A stretch of DNA of 64,000 bases from Pictodentalium vernedei (lineage: Eukaryota; Mollusca; Scaphopoda; Dentaliida; Dentaliidae), in NCBI GenBank assembly GCA_031216915.1, contig CM062293.1, positions 147,320,285-147,384,284 on the forward strand. The letters are read 5' to 3'. Positions 11,161 through 22,814 of the stretch are shown here, piece after piece. Each line of letters opens with the position of its first letter. Within the stretch, counting starts at the first letter, position 1. The notes under the pieces were generated by a model. The model was given only the letters and a program-made list of their open reading frames with translations. It was not told the origin of the DNA and did not search any database. A program made the position numbers and the translations under genes.

Positions 11161-12700
11161 GGACTTGACAAAAGAAATGCATGAAGGCACAATGAAGTTG
11201 GGTTAACGTGAAACCTCCTTGGGTGACCTCGCAAAGAAGGTCGCAACATAGAGGGAGACGTGCCAGAACTGCCACCAACAGAGAACGGAACTGATTGATC
11301 CACACCCGCTGAGGTGACAGGAGAGTGATCAGAATGATTTGACAGCTGAAGGTTCGTATCTTGGCTAGAACCTGAGGCAGAATCAGAACCGGCGGGCAGG
11401 CGTAGCAGACAAGACCGTTCCAATTGAGTGACAGAGCATCCACGGTGAAAGCCAGAGGATCTGGACACGGAGACACAAAAGTGTCCACCTGATGGTTCCA
11501 ATGAGTCACAAAGAGATTGATGTGGGGACGATTCTCTGAGATCGCTGGCGTCTGCCGTCAGAAGAAGATCACATGTAGGCAAGTCTAACAGAACCCCCTG
11601 TGTAAACCACTGAACATCCGTTCAGGGGAGAAGGTGATGATGAAGAGACTCCGGTAACTGAAGTACAAGGTCCAGAGGATCAACATTCGGCTGCCAATGA
11701 CTGAGCAGAAATTGTTGGAGAGGTCTGACAAGCATCCGATCTAGAAGAATGAGATCCGCCACCGAACCGCAGAGACCGAGCAGTCAGAGAATACTCCAAG
11801 CTGTCGCAGGCGTGGACTGGGACAGAGTCAGGGCAAAAGCTGAGAGAATTACAGTCCTTGCCCGGGGAAGTGCCACCATACTGAACAGCATACGGATGTC
11901 CATCCCCAGATGCCAAAACAACTGAGAAGGGACCAGGTCCGACTTCTCCTCGTTGACTCTGAACCCAAGAGATGTGAGTAGGCTCAACAGTGTGTCGACA
12001 TCTGACTCCAGAAAGGCTTGAGGATATCGACTAGATATGCCGAAGTAGTCACCCTGGACTGTGTGCGATGGAAGGCTATCACATGCGACATCAGTCGGGT
12101 GAAGGCCCAAGGAGCCAGGTTGAGGCCGAAAGGCATGGCCTTGAACTGGTAAACTCGACTCAGAAAAGCGAACCTGAGATACTTTTGCGATGTCCGATGA
12201 ATCGGAGTGAGAAAGTAAGCGACTAGCAGGTCGATGCTGGAAGCGAAATCTCCCTGGTGAATGGAATGGCGAACCAACCTGAAAGTCTCCATGCTGAACT
12301 TGGGAGCAATGATAGACTGGTTAAGGATACTCAAATCGATAACCGGTCAGAGTCGGCCGTACTTCTTCGGCACCAAGAACAGGCGGGAATAAAATCCCAT
12401 TTACTGAATGTTCTTGAAGACCTCAATCGCCCTCTTTGCCAGGAGATTGTTCATATCCATGGTCAAAAGCTCCCGACGTGAAACGTCTGAAGGAACTGGA
12501 GTTGGAAGAGGCACTCTTGACAGAGTGGGTTGCCTACGGAAGGATATTTGCAGCCCGGACCGAACAACATCTAACACCCAAGGATCGGATGTGATGGGCC
12601 AATGGTCTGCAAATTCTGATATCCTTCCTCCAAACTGGGACGAATCAAGGCGAGGACCTTCATTTCGAGCACGCGAGAGGAAAAACCACCTCCTCCTCTA
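11082..12700 (-). pseudogene. DIRS reverse transcriptase, RNase H mostly deleted
   Basis: The RT fingers/palm survive in pieces: FYSRLFLVPKK near 12370, then ILNQSIIAPKFSMETFR, MPFGLNLAPWAFTRLMSH and SAYLVDIL in 11984-12334. The catalytic YLDD is YLVD, and a small deletion right after it shifts the frame. The thumb/connection follows at 11784-12060. Near 11538 TADASDL joins sequence that in the young copy lies 396 bp further on, so most of RNase H is gone. A stop (TAA) also lies before FYSRLF. Non-functional. Confidence 0.85.
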
Positions 12701-14622
12701 CTATATGAAGAATCCTGAGACTTCCCTCTAGCCTGCTGACGCTTACCAGTACCCCATTAGTAAGAAGTAGAAGCGGTGGCAGGAGGATCAGCCCTTTGCT
12801 TCTCCGCGGAAGCAGAAGGGTGCTTGTTAGGCTTTGGATGACCCCTGCCTCCAACAGAAAGCTGATCAACCTGACGAAGCAGCAGCTGATCTTGGAATGA
12901 CGTAGGCTGTCATCTCAGATGCCACGGAATCATGAAACAGTTACAGACCCGCCAAAGAAGCACATCGAAGAGCAGCACAATGCCCCTCAGGAAGGGAATG
13001 CCTTGTGTCCAGCACAGCGTCCCTGCGAACTAAGTCCAAGTGAGCTGTGTTACAGGCATGCGTGTAAGATGCATGAGCGCCTTGGACAGCACACGCAAAG
13101 GAGCCTGTATGTCGTCAAACTTATCTGGAGGCAGATAAGCAGCTAAAGCAGAGACGACATGATCTGAGAGAGAAAGCATGCCCAGCATTTCTCTCGATAA
13201 GCCCAACACAGACTCCAGAGTCGCCATAGGGATAATGGCCGACTTGGGCTTGGAAAGCCCGAGGGAGGTGGAGTCCTGATCCAAAACCGTCAAAGTCTGG
13301 CAGGATGGTTGGATTGGTGGAATCATAGGAACGATAATGCCCTGGAGGCAAAAAAGTGTCAACCCTGGTGAAGAACAAAGTCTTGATAGCCATGGAACTC
13401 AGCTTAGAGTCCAAAGCTGTAAACGCTTCAACCACCTGTACCGACTGGCAAGGTTGAAGGCACCCAGAAGCAGGGTGCTCCACAGGCTGTAGGGACACGA
13501 CCTATTGATCGTGGCCTGGCTGACACTATCGGCTGGTTTGACGGTTTGAGATCTGGAAGGAACCCAAACACAAAGTCAAGAGCTGCCCCCAAGTCAAAAG
13601 ACTGTTGGCTCTCGACGTCAGAAAGCGGCCTGCTTCCAATCCCGGGAGGTGGCACCGCAGGGGGCGCCTGGAAACCACTAGTAGCCTCGGTGGAAGCAAC
13701 GGGAAGGCTCTTGGACAGAACCTGAGTGAGCAAGGTGAGGGCCTCCCTAAGCTCACTGCCCGTGTCGGCCGGTTCAACGTGGGAACGAACCGGCAAAGTG
13801 GCTTCACTCCTGACCCTTTTAACCAGCGAAGGGTCATGATCCTCAAATACACCCAAAGGCGTTGGTCCCGCAAAACTGGCCATGTGACCAGAGTGCGTGG
13901 AAGAAAAGCCACAAAGTTCATAGTGGCCCCACCATGAACATCCGAATTCAATGAAAAAACTGCAGTGCTCCACGGCTAAGAGACCACAGTAGAGGGTTCG
14001 GCGACAGCCCCTTCCGACTTCGCCAAGTTGAAGTCAGGGAAGGCGGAGGCCGATATCCCACATCCACACTACCAGACATCTCTGCAGACCCCTGCAGGGA
14101 TAAACCTGCTGAGCTCGACGGCTGAGAGGCCACAGCAAAGGTTCGGTCGGCAGCCCTTTCCAACTTCAGCGAGTTGAAGTCAGGGAAGGCTGAGGCCGAT
14201 ACCCCACATCCACACTACCAGACATTGTTGCAGACCTCTGCGGGGATAAGCCGAGGCCCGGCTGAAACGGTGACCAATGAAGTTGCAGATGGAACAGCAG
14301 TAGCAGCAGATACGACAGGAGCTGTTGAAACTGGTGCAAAAGGGGAGAGAGCAACCGTGCACAGCCCTAGTGACAGCCTCCGATGTCGACTGGGCTGGGA
14401 AGGGACCATAGTCCCAGAACCAGGCATCTCTTCACCAGACAACTCAACAGCTCCCGCAGTATCCACCATGGTTAAAGACTGCACATCCCCCACAGAGAGG
14501 GTATAACTCTCACCAGACGTGGTCGTGTCGGGAGGCCCCATGCATGTGCGGGAGGAATGGCCATGGGAACGCACCACAAGCTTGGGCAAAGAGCATTGCC
14601 CTCAAGGAACAGTACTGGACAT
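12700..14622 (-). pseudogene. DIRS gag-like ORF1, broken
   Basis: The start ATG is at 14622-14620, matching the young copy's start, but codon 7 (Cys) is TGA and the second cysteine cluster is deleted. The conserved C-terminal half (DQDSTSLGLSKPKSA, then LSREMLGMLSLSDHVVSAL) is readable at 13030-13362 and the Ser/Pro-rich middle at 13428-13970. A tandem duplication of about 146 bp lies at about 13995-14250. Several frameshifts. Confidence 0.8.
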
Positions 14623-15350
14623 AACAGAGGTGAGAGCAGTAAAAGAAAAAGATGAACTCAACAGATGTAGAAAGTAGAAGAACACCCCCAACTACGAGAG
14701 AAAGGTGGCAGAAAGCGGACCAACGGGAACACAATTAAACCCAGACGGCCAACAGGGACCCAAAAAACAAAAATTCTGCCCTCAACAGAGAGGAGAAATC
14801 CTGTCCATACAGCCCCCCACCACTGACACCTAACTCAAATAATAATAATAAATTTATCAATCGAAAAATTTTATGTCCGAACTGCACGGTACGGGAAAGT
14901 CGGCGACACGCAAGATATATAAAATACAATGAAAATGTGGTTGAAAATAATGAGAATATATAAAACACAGTCCTGTTATTATACGATCCTGAGATCCATA
15001 ATTCCAGTCACAGGTAACCATTATCAACGAGTTGAATTATCACTGTTTCTCAATTGCAAATGGACGTCCTGCCACATGGGCGGATGAAAAAAAGAATGAT
15101 TCATTAGTTACTGCTTGTGCACTGGTTCCAGAAGTCATGGATTTGTACTAAGAGAAGAGTGTCCCCTACTGGGTGTGCGCCGTTGGCGCTCGACCCAGTT
15201 TGGGCTTATTTTTTCTTGGTGCTTTTGCACCACTTTTCTTTCCCAAATCGCTTGGGAAAGATGAAAATAGAGAGTATATTTTCCGAGTTAGGGTCTTCCA
15301 CTGTAGTGCAAGCCTGTAGTAAACAATTGTGAGGTAGGTTGATAAGAAAT

Positions 15351-16200
15351 TTCTGCATGTAGTCACTCTAAATAGTTCAAAATGCATTTTGGACAAAGAA
15401 AAAAATGCCTAATTGGTGTGGTGGAGTGGTGGTGGGAGGGGGGTGGCAGGGCAATAACTCCCAACAATTTTCATTGGATAATGGTGGTCATTGAACTTGA
15501 TGTAGACATTGTTGCTATACAGATATATACTCAAAAAAAAATGAAATCTGTTAACTATTTTTCAAGTTATGCCATAAAAACAAAGTTCGGACAGATGGAT
15601 GGAGCAGACAGATGGACGAAGCTCTAGGCTATATCCCTTCCTTGTGTGGGGATAAAAAGTAACAAAGTATGTGGTAGAAACCTAATTTGAAATTTAGAGA
15701 AAGTAAGTTGAAAATCATTTTGAAAAGGGTTAAATTAATGCCAATATTATTTGAAACCACTGTATACAGGTTCAGTAGACCTTGTCCCAAATGAAAAACA
15801 ATGACGTTGAAACACAGTGTTTGAAGAATGAAAGGTACAGCCTTGAAAAGCAAAACTTTAATCTGAAACTTTAAGCTGGGAATACTAAGCAAAACTGACA
15901 GCAAAAAAGGGTTAAATATTTCCTAAAACTAATGAAAAAAATCATTGATGTAAATGCAGTCATTGTATTGACCATGCAAGAATTTAATTCAAGTAACTTT
16001 GTAAACAGAAAAAACTTTAACCAAAAGTTTAACCTGGAAGTTGTAAGTTAAATTGCCAGATGAAAACGGGTTAAATATTTCCCAAAATAAAAAAAAACAA
16101 AAACTTTAACTCTGATTAAAAAACTTCAACCACAAACTTTAACCAAAACTCTACATGTTAACAGATGGACAGACGGATGCAAGTGTATATACAACCTATC
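15351..16200. repeat. Continuation of the long-period repeat, right of the DIRS insertion
   Basis: TTCTGCATGTAGTCACTC resumes the poly-G repeat unit, and units ending in GGGTTAAATATTTCC and CTTTAACCAAAACTC follow, as at 6290-7140. This is the displaced right half of the target of the DIRS element. Confidence 0.7.
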
Positions 16201-16254
16201 TGCTGGTACACAAATTCTGTTGCAGTGAAAAGTGATCAAATCAGAATTAGATCT

Positions 16255-16468
16255 TTAATCCTTTACCCAACGTAACGGCCAAAACCAGCCAGTGCTATTC
16301 TAAAAAATCGCCAATTAATTTTCATTATTTTTTCATTTTTTGTCTCAAAAACATAGGTTATGACCCCTCATTGGAACAAGCTCGTCGAGACAAAAACTGA
16401 AAAAAAATTATTACTCAAGAATTTTTTTTGCAAGTGTATTCTGCTTTCTATGTTAGGTAAAGGGTTAT
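16255..16468. mobile_element. Family C fold-back MITE, degenerate hairpin
   Basis: TTAA then TCCTTTACCCAACGTAACGG at left; CTATGTTAGGTAAAGGG then TTAT at right. Only the left hairpin arm is complete; the right arm is cut after GAGCTCGTCGAGAC. Confidence 0.8.
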
Positions 16469-16989
16469 GGGTTAAATAAGAACACACCTGTTGTCTGTCC
16501 TTGAATTCAGATGCTTTTTATTCTTCATTAAGTAGGTAAGTATTGGTGTTCTGAGGGCTTATGACTGCTCAGTTCAGTACACCAATTGTTAAAATATTTT
16601 TTTGTTTGAATGGGGACTGCAATTGGAAAATTTTTAGTTTGAATCAGGAAAACTCTTGCCCAAATGCCATTGGGAAAGGGTCCCCTATTTGGCCCCTGTA
16701 GACACCCAAAAGAATCCCTACATGTCTGAAATATAATATAAAGCACATCCTTAGAGTTGCCTTCAAGTTGTGTTGCCTGCACTCTAGAATAAAGCCCAAA
16801 TATGGGCATCAAGCACTCAGTTAGTAAACAATAACAGACTTCTATAAATATGACAATTCCTCCTAACAATGCTTTCTTGACTCCATTATCAGCTAATTTT
16901 TTCACCAGATAACATTATGGTTGTTTAACAGAAGCCATGGCTTAATTTTATGAGAAACTAAAGAAAATAATTAGCAAGTTAACCCTTAA

Positions 16990-17175
16990 AGGCCTATTTC
17001 TAACTTTTCCAACCTGAGAACAGGTGCCCTTAACATGCCATCATGAGGAGGTCAGGTGCTCCTGACAATAGACATACCACCAAAGCAGTCGTTTCTAGTC
17101 AAGTCTTGGCTGCCTTAATCTTTCCGACCTCAGAACAGGTGCCCTTAACATGCCATCATGAGGGTCCTGCTATAT

Positions 17176-17266
<91 letters not shown>

Positions 17267-17880
17267 TTGGTGTTTTAGGTCATATACTTATGCACAATGG
17301 CTAATCATGACTGTGACAGTTTTACGGGTGGAAAAAGCCGGAGTACCCGGAGAGAACCACCGAGCAACGACGAGCAGCTGCCAGCTCCCCAACATCGTAA
17401 CTTCACACTGCAACACAGGCAGGGTTAGACTGGTTGAAGACAAGCGTTCCATCAACGTGCAGTAGGCCTTAGTACACAGCGTCATCATGCCCTCATGTGG
17501 ACAATCAGGGTTAAGTGCCTTGCCCAAGGACACAACGCAGGAGTCCGAATTGATTGCTCAGACGATCACCCATTCAAATATTAACCGGGCTTGACATTGC
17601 TTAACTTCGGTGATCTGACAAGAACCAGTTACCACAATGCCACCGCGCCCCCGGGAGTCCTGCTGACAATGGACAAATTACCTAAGCAGTGGTTTCTAGT
17701 CAAGTCTTGGCTGCCTTAACTTTTCTGACCTCAGAACAGGTGCCCTTAACATGCCATCATGAGGAGGTCCTGCTGACAATAAACAAATTACCTTAGCAGT
17801 GATTTCTAGTCAAGTATTGGCTGCTTTAACTGGCAGCCAAGACTTAACTATAAATCACTGCTAAGTCATTAGACATATAG
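16990..17880. repeat. Tandem/inverted repeats with GCCCTTAACATGCCATCATGAGG core
   Basis: The core recurs at about 17027, 17140 and 17740, with TCTAGTCAAGTCTTGGCTGCC between. An inverted pair (TTTCTAGTCAAGTATTGGCTGC / GCAGCCAAGACTTAACTATAAA) forms a hairpin at about 17808-17875. A SINE with a long tail splits the array. A related hairpin lies at 19505-19595. Confidence 0.7.
17172..17656 (-). mobile_element. SINE with 5S rRNA-like head and long (TTTA)n tail
   Basis: The tail is about 24 TTTA units (17172-17268). The body follows, then a head at about 17560-17650 with GATCACCGAAGTTAAGCAA (minus strand) and GATGGGTGAC-like motifs. GTCCTGCT flanks at 17164-17171 and 17657-17664 as a short target duplication. 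This copy is among the best preserved, and its long uninterrupted tail suggests recent insertion. Confidence 0.85.
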
Positions 17881-18693
17881 AGACTGTGGAATGGCGAGAA
17901 GTCAAGACAGAGACTGTGGAACGGTGAGAATTCAAGGCACTTGTCCAAGCCTTTTTTCGTTTAAATGTTCATGATCAATTTGGTGAAAAGAGCCCAAACA
18001 CTTACAAACACAATGAACAATGAATAGTATGAATAATGTCTGACCAAACAGTAGTCTTAGTCTGAAGAAAGCCAAAGTTCCTTCACCTCATTTGAAGAAA
18101 GGCATAGAATGCTTGACTGCCAGAATCAATAAGTTCGCTGACCACTGATTGAATGTCACTCTGAGTGGAGTTGGCATAACAAATGGATTCCTACACAGTA
18201 GCTAATACTCCTTACACTGTGACAAACAATATTCCAAATAAATAAGTAAAGATCAATGAATGTTACTACACTGCATGATCAATATTCATGATTGGTACAA
18301 AAACTTATGACTAGTAAAAACTTCAGCCAGTGGCAAAGAGTACAACAGCACTGCCGGAGTCTGTCCACCAGCTAAAAACAAGTCTTCTACATCACATTTT
18401 AGACATCTGACAACCACAAGAACAAAATACTGTCAATATGGGTCTCGGAGGGCTTGACCACTGGCCTGTCAAGACCTTCATTATTTTGGTTATCATGGAA
18501 ACATCTTTGCTGACAATCATTGCTGACACACTTAAACCTTGGGGAACAAGCTCCACAAGTTCATTAAAATGAGAGTCACAAGCTATGTTTCAGAAGCAAA
18601 AAAGGAAAAATAAAACGTGTGCTGTTCTGAATGAAAGAATCAATTCCATGTTGGATTATTCCAAGAACGCTTCACTATATTTTTAACTCTGTG

Positions 18694-18859
18694 TTAACCC
18701 TTTACCTAACATGAAAAGCAGACGACACTTGCAAACAAAAGTCTTGAATAACTAATAACATAACCTATGTTTTTGAGACAAAAAAATAATAAAAACTAAT
18801 TGGTGATTTTAGTGAATAGTGCTAGCCGGTTTTGGCCGTTATCATGGTTAAAGGGTTAA
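18694..18859. mobile_element. Family C MITE with one hairpin arm only
   Basis: TTAA, CCCTTTACCTAACATGAAAA at left; GGTTAAAGGG, TTAA at right. Only one arm (CATAACCTATGTTTTTGAGAC) remains, so the copy cannot fold like the others. It was reduced from about 240 to about 158 bp, probably by deletion within the palindrome. Confidence 0.8.
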
Positions 18860-18908
18860 CTGTCAGAGTGCTAAATTATTTTTCAACGATGTATTTAGAT
18901 ATATATAT

Positions 18909-19338
18909 ATAGTGGAACCCTGTTAAATAAACAGCCACTTTGACAGTGAAAAATATTCCATTAGAAAGAATATACAATTAACCAGAATTGGATCATTTTC
19001 CTACTTTCTGATGATAAATTGAACATTTAATCTATTATATCTTGTTTGATAGAGCTCTTGGAGCTCTGTCAAATAATATATGATAGATTAAATGCCTATA
19101 TTGGATGTACAGTGACAAAATAGGTCTAGAGACAGGATGAGGAATTTAGTTGTTGTGGGAAAATTACTTTGATAGATCACAATTATTCAATTAACAGGAT
19201 TTTACTCTATAACCTGTATGCAATTAACAGGTCATATTTGTACTGAAGATATGGTAAATGGTTTGGTGTTTGGAAATTATATCCAATTAACAGGGTTATT
19301 CAATCATGAGATATCCAGTTAAGTGGGCTCCACTGTAT
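18909..19338. mobile_element. Family B (Tigger-like) MITE
   Basis: Left end TATAGTGGAACCCTGTTAAA, right end AGTGGGCTCCACTGTA. Central hairpin at about 19035-19085 (GATAGAGCTCTTGGAGCTC). AATTAACAGG motifs recur. Confidence 0.8.
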
Positions 19339-19652
19339 ATACACACATAATGTGAATGCGAGCCTACTAGTACTCCTTGTTTTCAACTTTTCGTACTTGT
19401 TCTTTAACCCTTGAGGGCCTAATTTCGACTCTGATAACTTTTTAATGCAAAGGAACAGGTGCCCCAACATGCATTGTTTGGGTAAACTCAAAACCTGTTT
19501 TCTAAGTACCTTAGCAGTTGTTTCTAGGCAAGTCTTGACTGCCTCATGTTGGGGCTCTTTAGGCAGCCAAAACTTGACTAGAAACAACTGCAAAGCTGCA
19601 GACAAGGTAGAGGTTCAAAGTATAGCAAATATGTATAAAAATCTCCAGGTCC

Positions 19653-19907
19653 TTAACTGGTAGAGTGCTAGAAGCCCATATTTGAGCTTTACAAAGAAGT
19701 CTGGGTACCTCAACATAAAGGCTTCAAATTCTATGGATGTGCTTCATATATCTTTGAGGTGAAATTATTCAGACTTTGAAGACTTGCTTTGTTACAATTC
19801 ATAGGACAGTGCCTATAGATACTCCCTCATGAATTGTAACAATGCAAATCCAAGTGAACATATTTTGACGGTCAACAATAATTTAGCCCTCTAGCACTAA
19901 GGGTTAA
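19653..19907. mobile_element. Family A2 fold-back MITE
   Basis: TTAACTGGTAGAGTGCTAGA at left, CTCTAGCACTAAGGGTTAA at right. Imperfect hairpin TTGTTACAATTCATAGGACAG / CTCATGAATTGTAACAA. Confidence 0.75.
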
Positions 19908-20052
19908 GAGTTAAGCTGTCTTACTGTTTTTGTACCCTGCTGTCTATTATAAGAGGCTTGTGCCTATTGCTTTTAGGGAGGCATTTGGAGACACAGGGGT
20001 AATTAAACCCTTCTCACCTGAGAACCATGACTAATCAGCAGCCAGCCAAAGT

Positions 20053-20104
20053 TTTAATAATATTATTATTATTAGTAGTAGTAGTAGTAGTAGTAGTAGT
20101 AGCA
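20053..20104. repeat. ATT/AGT trinucleotide microsatellite
   Basis: Runs of ATT pass into about nine AGT units. Confidence 0.9.
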
Positions 20105-20204
20105 TTATTGTTCTGTTGGCAGTTAATGGAGGGTCAAGGTAAGGTTTGATCACACTGAGGATGTGGCAGATAATGGAAGGCAATATAACTGTTGTGAAAC
20201 TTCT

Positions 20205-20444
20205 TTAACTGGTAGAGTGCTGGAAGCCCATATTTGAGCATTATTCTGAATCATAGGTACCACGATTTAATGGCTTTGTATTCCGAGGATGTGCTTCATA
20301 TTATCTTTGAAGTGAAATTATTTATTCTATGTGGATTTGACTTGTTGCAATTAATGGGAGAGTGCCTACTGGCACTCTCCCATATATTGTAACAAAACAA
20401 ACACACATGAACAAATTTTAATCATTTAGCACTTTACCAGTTAA
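20205..20444. mobile_element. Family A2 fold-back MITE
   Basis: TTAACTGGTAGAGTGCTGGA at left, GCACTTTACCAGTTAA at right. Hairpin GGGAGAGTGCCTACTGGCACTCTCCC at about 20360. Confidence 0.85.
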
Positions 20445-20756
20445 GGCTAGGAGTTTACAAACTACCATCAGCTACTTTGACGACTCGATCCTTGAAGCTG
20501 GTGGAAGAAACAGCACAATGATCCACATCTCATCACATAGAGCAAAAAGACAAAAGAGGGTTCATGATACTGCACACCAGCTACAATTCACAATGAATGA
20601 ATACCACAAGATCAGGAACACGGTCAATTTTCAAACCACTTGAGATGGACTGCTTTTTCCACATCTTAAAAGGTGTCCAGGTCAATGTTAAAAACTCCCG
20701 AAGGCATAAATCAGAAATATTGTGGATTTACACTCTATGTATATTCACAAGCAGCC

Positions 20757-20985
20757 TGAACAGGGAGGATTTTTAATACATTTTTTAACTGTATTTTTCA
20801 AAGGTGATATGACAGCCTGAAAACAGGGAGGATTTTTAATATATTTTTTAACTGTATTTTTCAAAGAAGATTTGACAGTTTGAACAGGGAGGATTTTTAA
20901 TATATTTTTTAACTGTATTTTTCAAAGGTGATTTGACAGCCAGAGAGGATTTTTAATTATTTTTTCAAGGTGTCTTCCCACAAGA
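20757..20985. repeat. Minisatellite of about 60-66 bp, four units
   Basis: GGAGGATTTTTAATA...TTTTTAACTGTATTTTTCAAAG is repeated, the last unit truncated. It seems to have expanded from an internal part of a family A MITE (compare TTTTTCAAAGGTGATTTG at 3868), whose right half lies at 21655-21937. Confidence 0.75.
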
Positions 20986-21655
20986 CCAATTCCCTTTAGA
21001 CCAATAGACCAATTCCCTTTAGGCCAATTCCCCTTAGACCAATTCCCCTTAGACCAACTACATACTGTTATTGATTAAGGGTTGATTAAGGATAATTAAG
21101 AAAACATTTATTTATTGATAAGCACTTTATTTGATAAAAAAATAATAAAAAGAATCACAGCCTTTGAAAGTGTGTGATTACTATAACAATTGTTATAAAA
21201 AATTTGCCCAACATCTATAAAATATCAACAAGCCAGAAAATAAACAGACTATCATCAGGAACATGAGGTCCCCAGAGGGTGAATTTGGTGATGCTACCCT
21301 GCACAGCAGGGTGGCATCACTAAATTTACCCTCTGGGAACCTCAACCTGAATCAAGGTCTCAAACATAAACAGAAAGAGGTACCCAGAGGATAAACTGGC
21401 CCACTGTATGGGATAGCATCGGCAAATTCACCCTCTGGGGACCTCAATCTGTAAATGACAGATCGCTTATTTTCAGGCTTGAATATCAATAACATTAAAT
21501 ACATTTATAAATATTTAAAAATATATCAAATTATTGATATAGAATTATTTTAAAAGTAGAACACATCAGTTGGTCTAAGGGGAATTGGTCTTTTGGAAAT
21601 TGGCCTCGTGGGAATTGGTCAAAAGGGAACTGGTCTAGTGGGAATGAACCATTAT
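20984..21655. mobile_element. Inverted-repeat element with tandem GACCAATTCCC units in its ends
   Basis: The left end holds several copies of TTAGACCAATTCCC and the right end the complement (GGGAATTGGTC), giving imperfect inverted ends of about 80 bp. The family H palindrome (21262-21450) sits inside. The superfamily is not recognised. Confidence 0.65.
21262..21450. mobile_element. Family H palindromic MITE
   Basis: CCAGAGGGTGAATTTGGTGATG and its complement CATCACTAAATTTACCCTCTGG enclose CTACCCTGCACAGCAGGGTG. Further GAGGT(C/A)CCCAGAGG copies continue to about 21450. Other copies are at 30470-30665 and 54690-55075. Confidence 0.75.
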
Positions 21656-21937
21656 TAACAGTATTTTTCAAAGGTGATTTGTGACATGAGTATTTTTTCA
21701 AAGATACCAAACTACAAAAGAGGGAAGCATTAGTTTAGTACTGTTTTAAAAAATAATTGTACAGTATAATTTATTGGAGAGTGCCTGTTGGCACTCTCCA
21801 ATAAATTATAACAAAACAATCTTACATAAATATCATTTTTCCACTGTTGAGCAAACAAGCTAATGCATAGAGTGTAAAGGCCTCACACACTTTTCAATAC
21901 AGCCATGATTAGTGGATTCTAGCACTCAACCAATTAA
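21655..21937. mobile_element. Family A fold-back MITE (right part)
   Basis: Hairpin ATTTATTGGAGAGTGCC / GGCACTCTCCAATAAAT at about 21768-21812; right end GCACTCAACCAATTAA with TTAA at 21934-21937. It ends about 20 bp from TRAPPC13 exon 2. Confidence 0.75.
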
Positions 21938-21959
21938 CTTTATGTGAATAAGAACCTAC

Positions 21960-22128
21960 CCAAAATTTTGTGGTAGAGTCATCAAATCACCAACCCCAAA
22001 GTAATCCAGACCAACTGGCTTGGCAAGATCCTCCAAATTCAATTTCTGTATGATGTCTCCTGCTAGATCTCGACTATCACATATGATTGGTTGATATGAC
22101 ATCAATGTGGGCCTCGTCAGCCTCATCA
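21960..22128 (-). CDS. TRAPPC13: TRAPPC13 exon 2
   Basis: On the minus strand TTTGTTTTCAG precedes the exon at 22128 and GTAGGT follows at 21959, giving a 169-bp exon with clean splice sites. The peptide begins VMRLTRPTL and ends LMTLPQNFG, strongly matching the N-terminal region I know of trafficking protein particle complex subunit 13 (C5orf44). It starts in phase 1 (split Val) and ends in phase 2 (split Gly). TRAPPC13 belongs to the TRAPP III membrane-tethering complex acting in ER-Golgi traffic and autophagy. The next exon (NIFLGETF-type sequence expected) was not found downstream, so intron 2 must be long and the gene continues past the left edge. Confidence 0.88.
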
Positions 22129-22205
22129 CTGAAAACAAAACAATAAAATTGTTCAAATAACTTCTTTTAGTTTACACAACTCTTCAACTCTTTCACACCT
22201 GGATA

Positions 22206-22450
22206 TTAACCCTTTAGCCAATGTAATGGAAAAACAAACAGAATTATTCAAAAACATTGCCATTCTATTTTCATTATCATCTTCATTTTTTGTCTCAAAA
22301 ACATTGCTTATGACCCCTCATTTGAATGAGCTCATTAAGCCCGTTCCATTGAGAAGTCATGAGCTATGTTTTTGAGACAAAAAATGAAAAAATTTAGTTG
22401 TAAAGAGTTTTGTGTATAAGTGTCATCTGCCTTGTTAGGTTAATGGTTAA
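22206..22450. mobile_element. Family C fold-back MITE in TRAPPC13 intron 1
   Basis: TTAA then CCCTTTAGCCAATGTAATGG; GTTAGGTTAATGG then TTAA. Central hairpin at about 22285-22385 (ATTGCTTATGACCCCTCATT arm). Confidence 0.85.
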
Positions 22451-22490
22451 GAGAACGCTAACTTCACTGTAAACAGTTCAATGACACAGA

Positions 22491-22814
22491 CTATTTACTG
22501 GGGTTTTATCGACACTTTCAACAGCCAGGGCCACCTCATGTCCAACAGTTTTATTAGTGGAGCACCCTGAGAAAACGTTACTGTCAAAACTTCCCAATGT
22601 ACTAATTCTGCACACGCAGGGTTAGCATTGGCTGAAGACAAGTGCACCATCCACATGCAGTACGCCCCAGTACACAGTGCCACTGTGCCCCCACATGGGT
22701 CATTGCAATGAAGTGCCTTGCCCAAGGACACAATGCAGTTACCCATGATGGGGATCGAAGTGGCGGTCCATCGATTTAAAGTTCAATGCCGTAACCACTA
22801 AGCCACCATGCTCC
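22491..22814 (-). mobile_element. SINE with tRNA-like head, type 2
   Basis: Head (minus strand) at about 22735-22814: GGTGGCTTAGTGGTTACGGC (A box) and CTTCGATCCCCA (B box). The body includes TGTGTCCTTGGGCAAGGCAC as in the other SINEs. A perfect 12-bp duplication CAATGACACAGA lies at 22479-22490 and 22815-22826. It lies in TRAPPC13 intron 1. Confidence 0.88.

Larger units (their letters stand above)
9508..15350 (-). mobile_element. DIRS-type tyrosine-recombinase retrotransposon, degenerate copy
   Basis: The left end (from TTTTATAGTAAATTTCC) and the right end (to GTTGATAAGAAAT) carry inverted repeats about 240 bp deep, both ending in CAATTGTTTACTACAGGC-type sequence internally. An internal complementary region at about 9808-9900 joins the complements of both outer ends, as DIRS elements require for circle-mediated replication. 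Inside, on the minus strand, come gag, RT and recombinase remnants. No target duplication, as expected. It is inserted into the poly-G repeat: the right flank TTCTGCATGTAGTCACTC matches that unit at 7212 and 9359. It is about 0.6 kb shorter than the copy at 43451-49876. Confidence 0.9.

Noticed and set aside
16528-16905. 125-codon minus-strand ORF
   Set aside because: No family resemblance and no supporting context; length within chance for this window.
17043-17465. 140-codon ORF with a long FIYLFIYL repeat
   Set aside because: It is the (TTTA)n tail plus body of a SINE.
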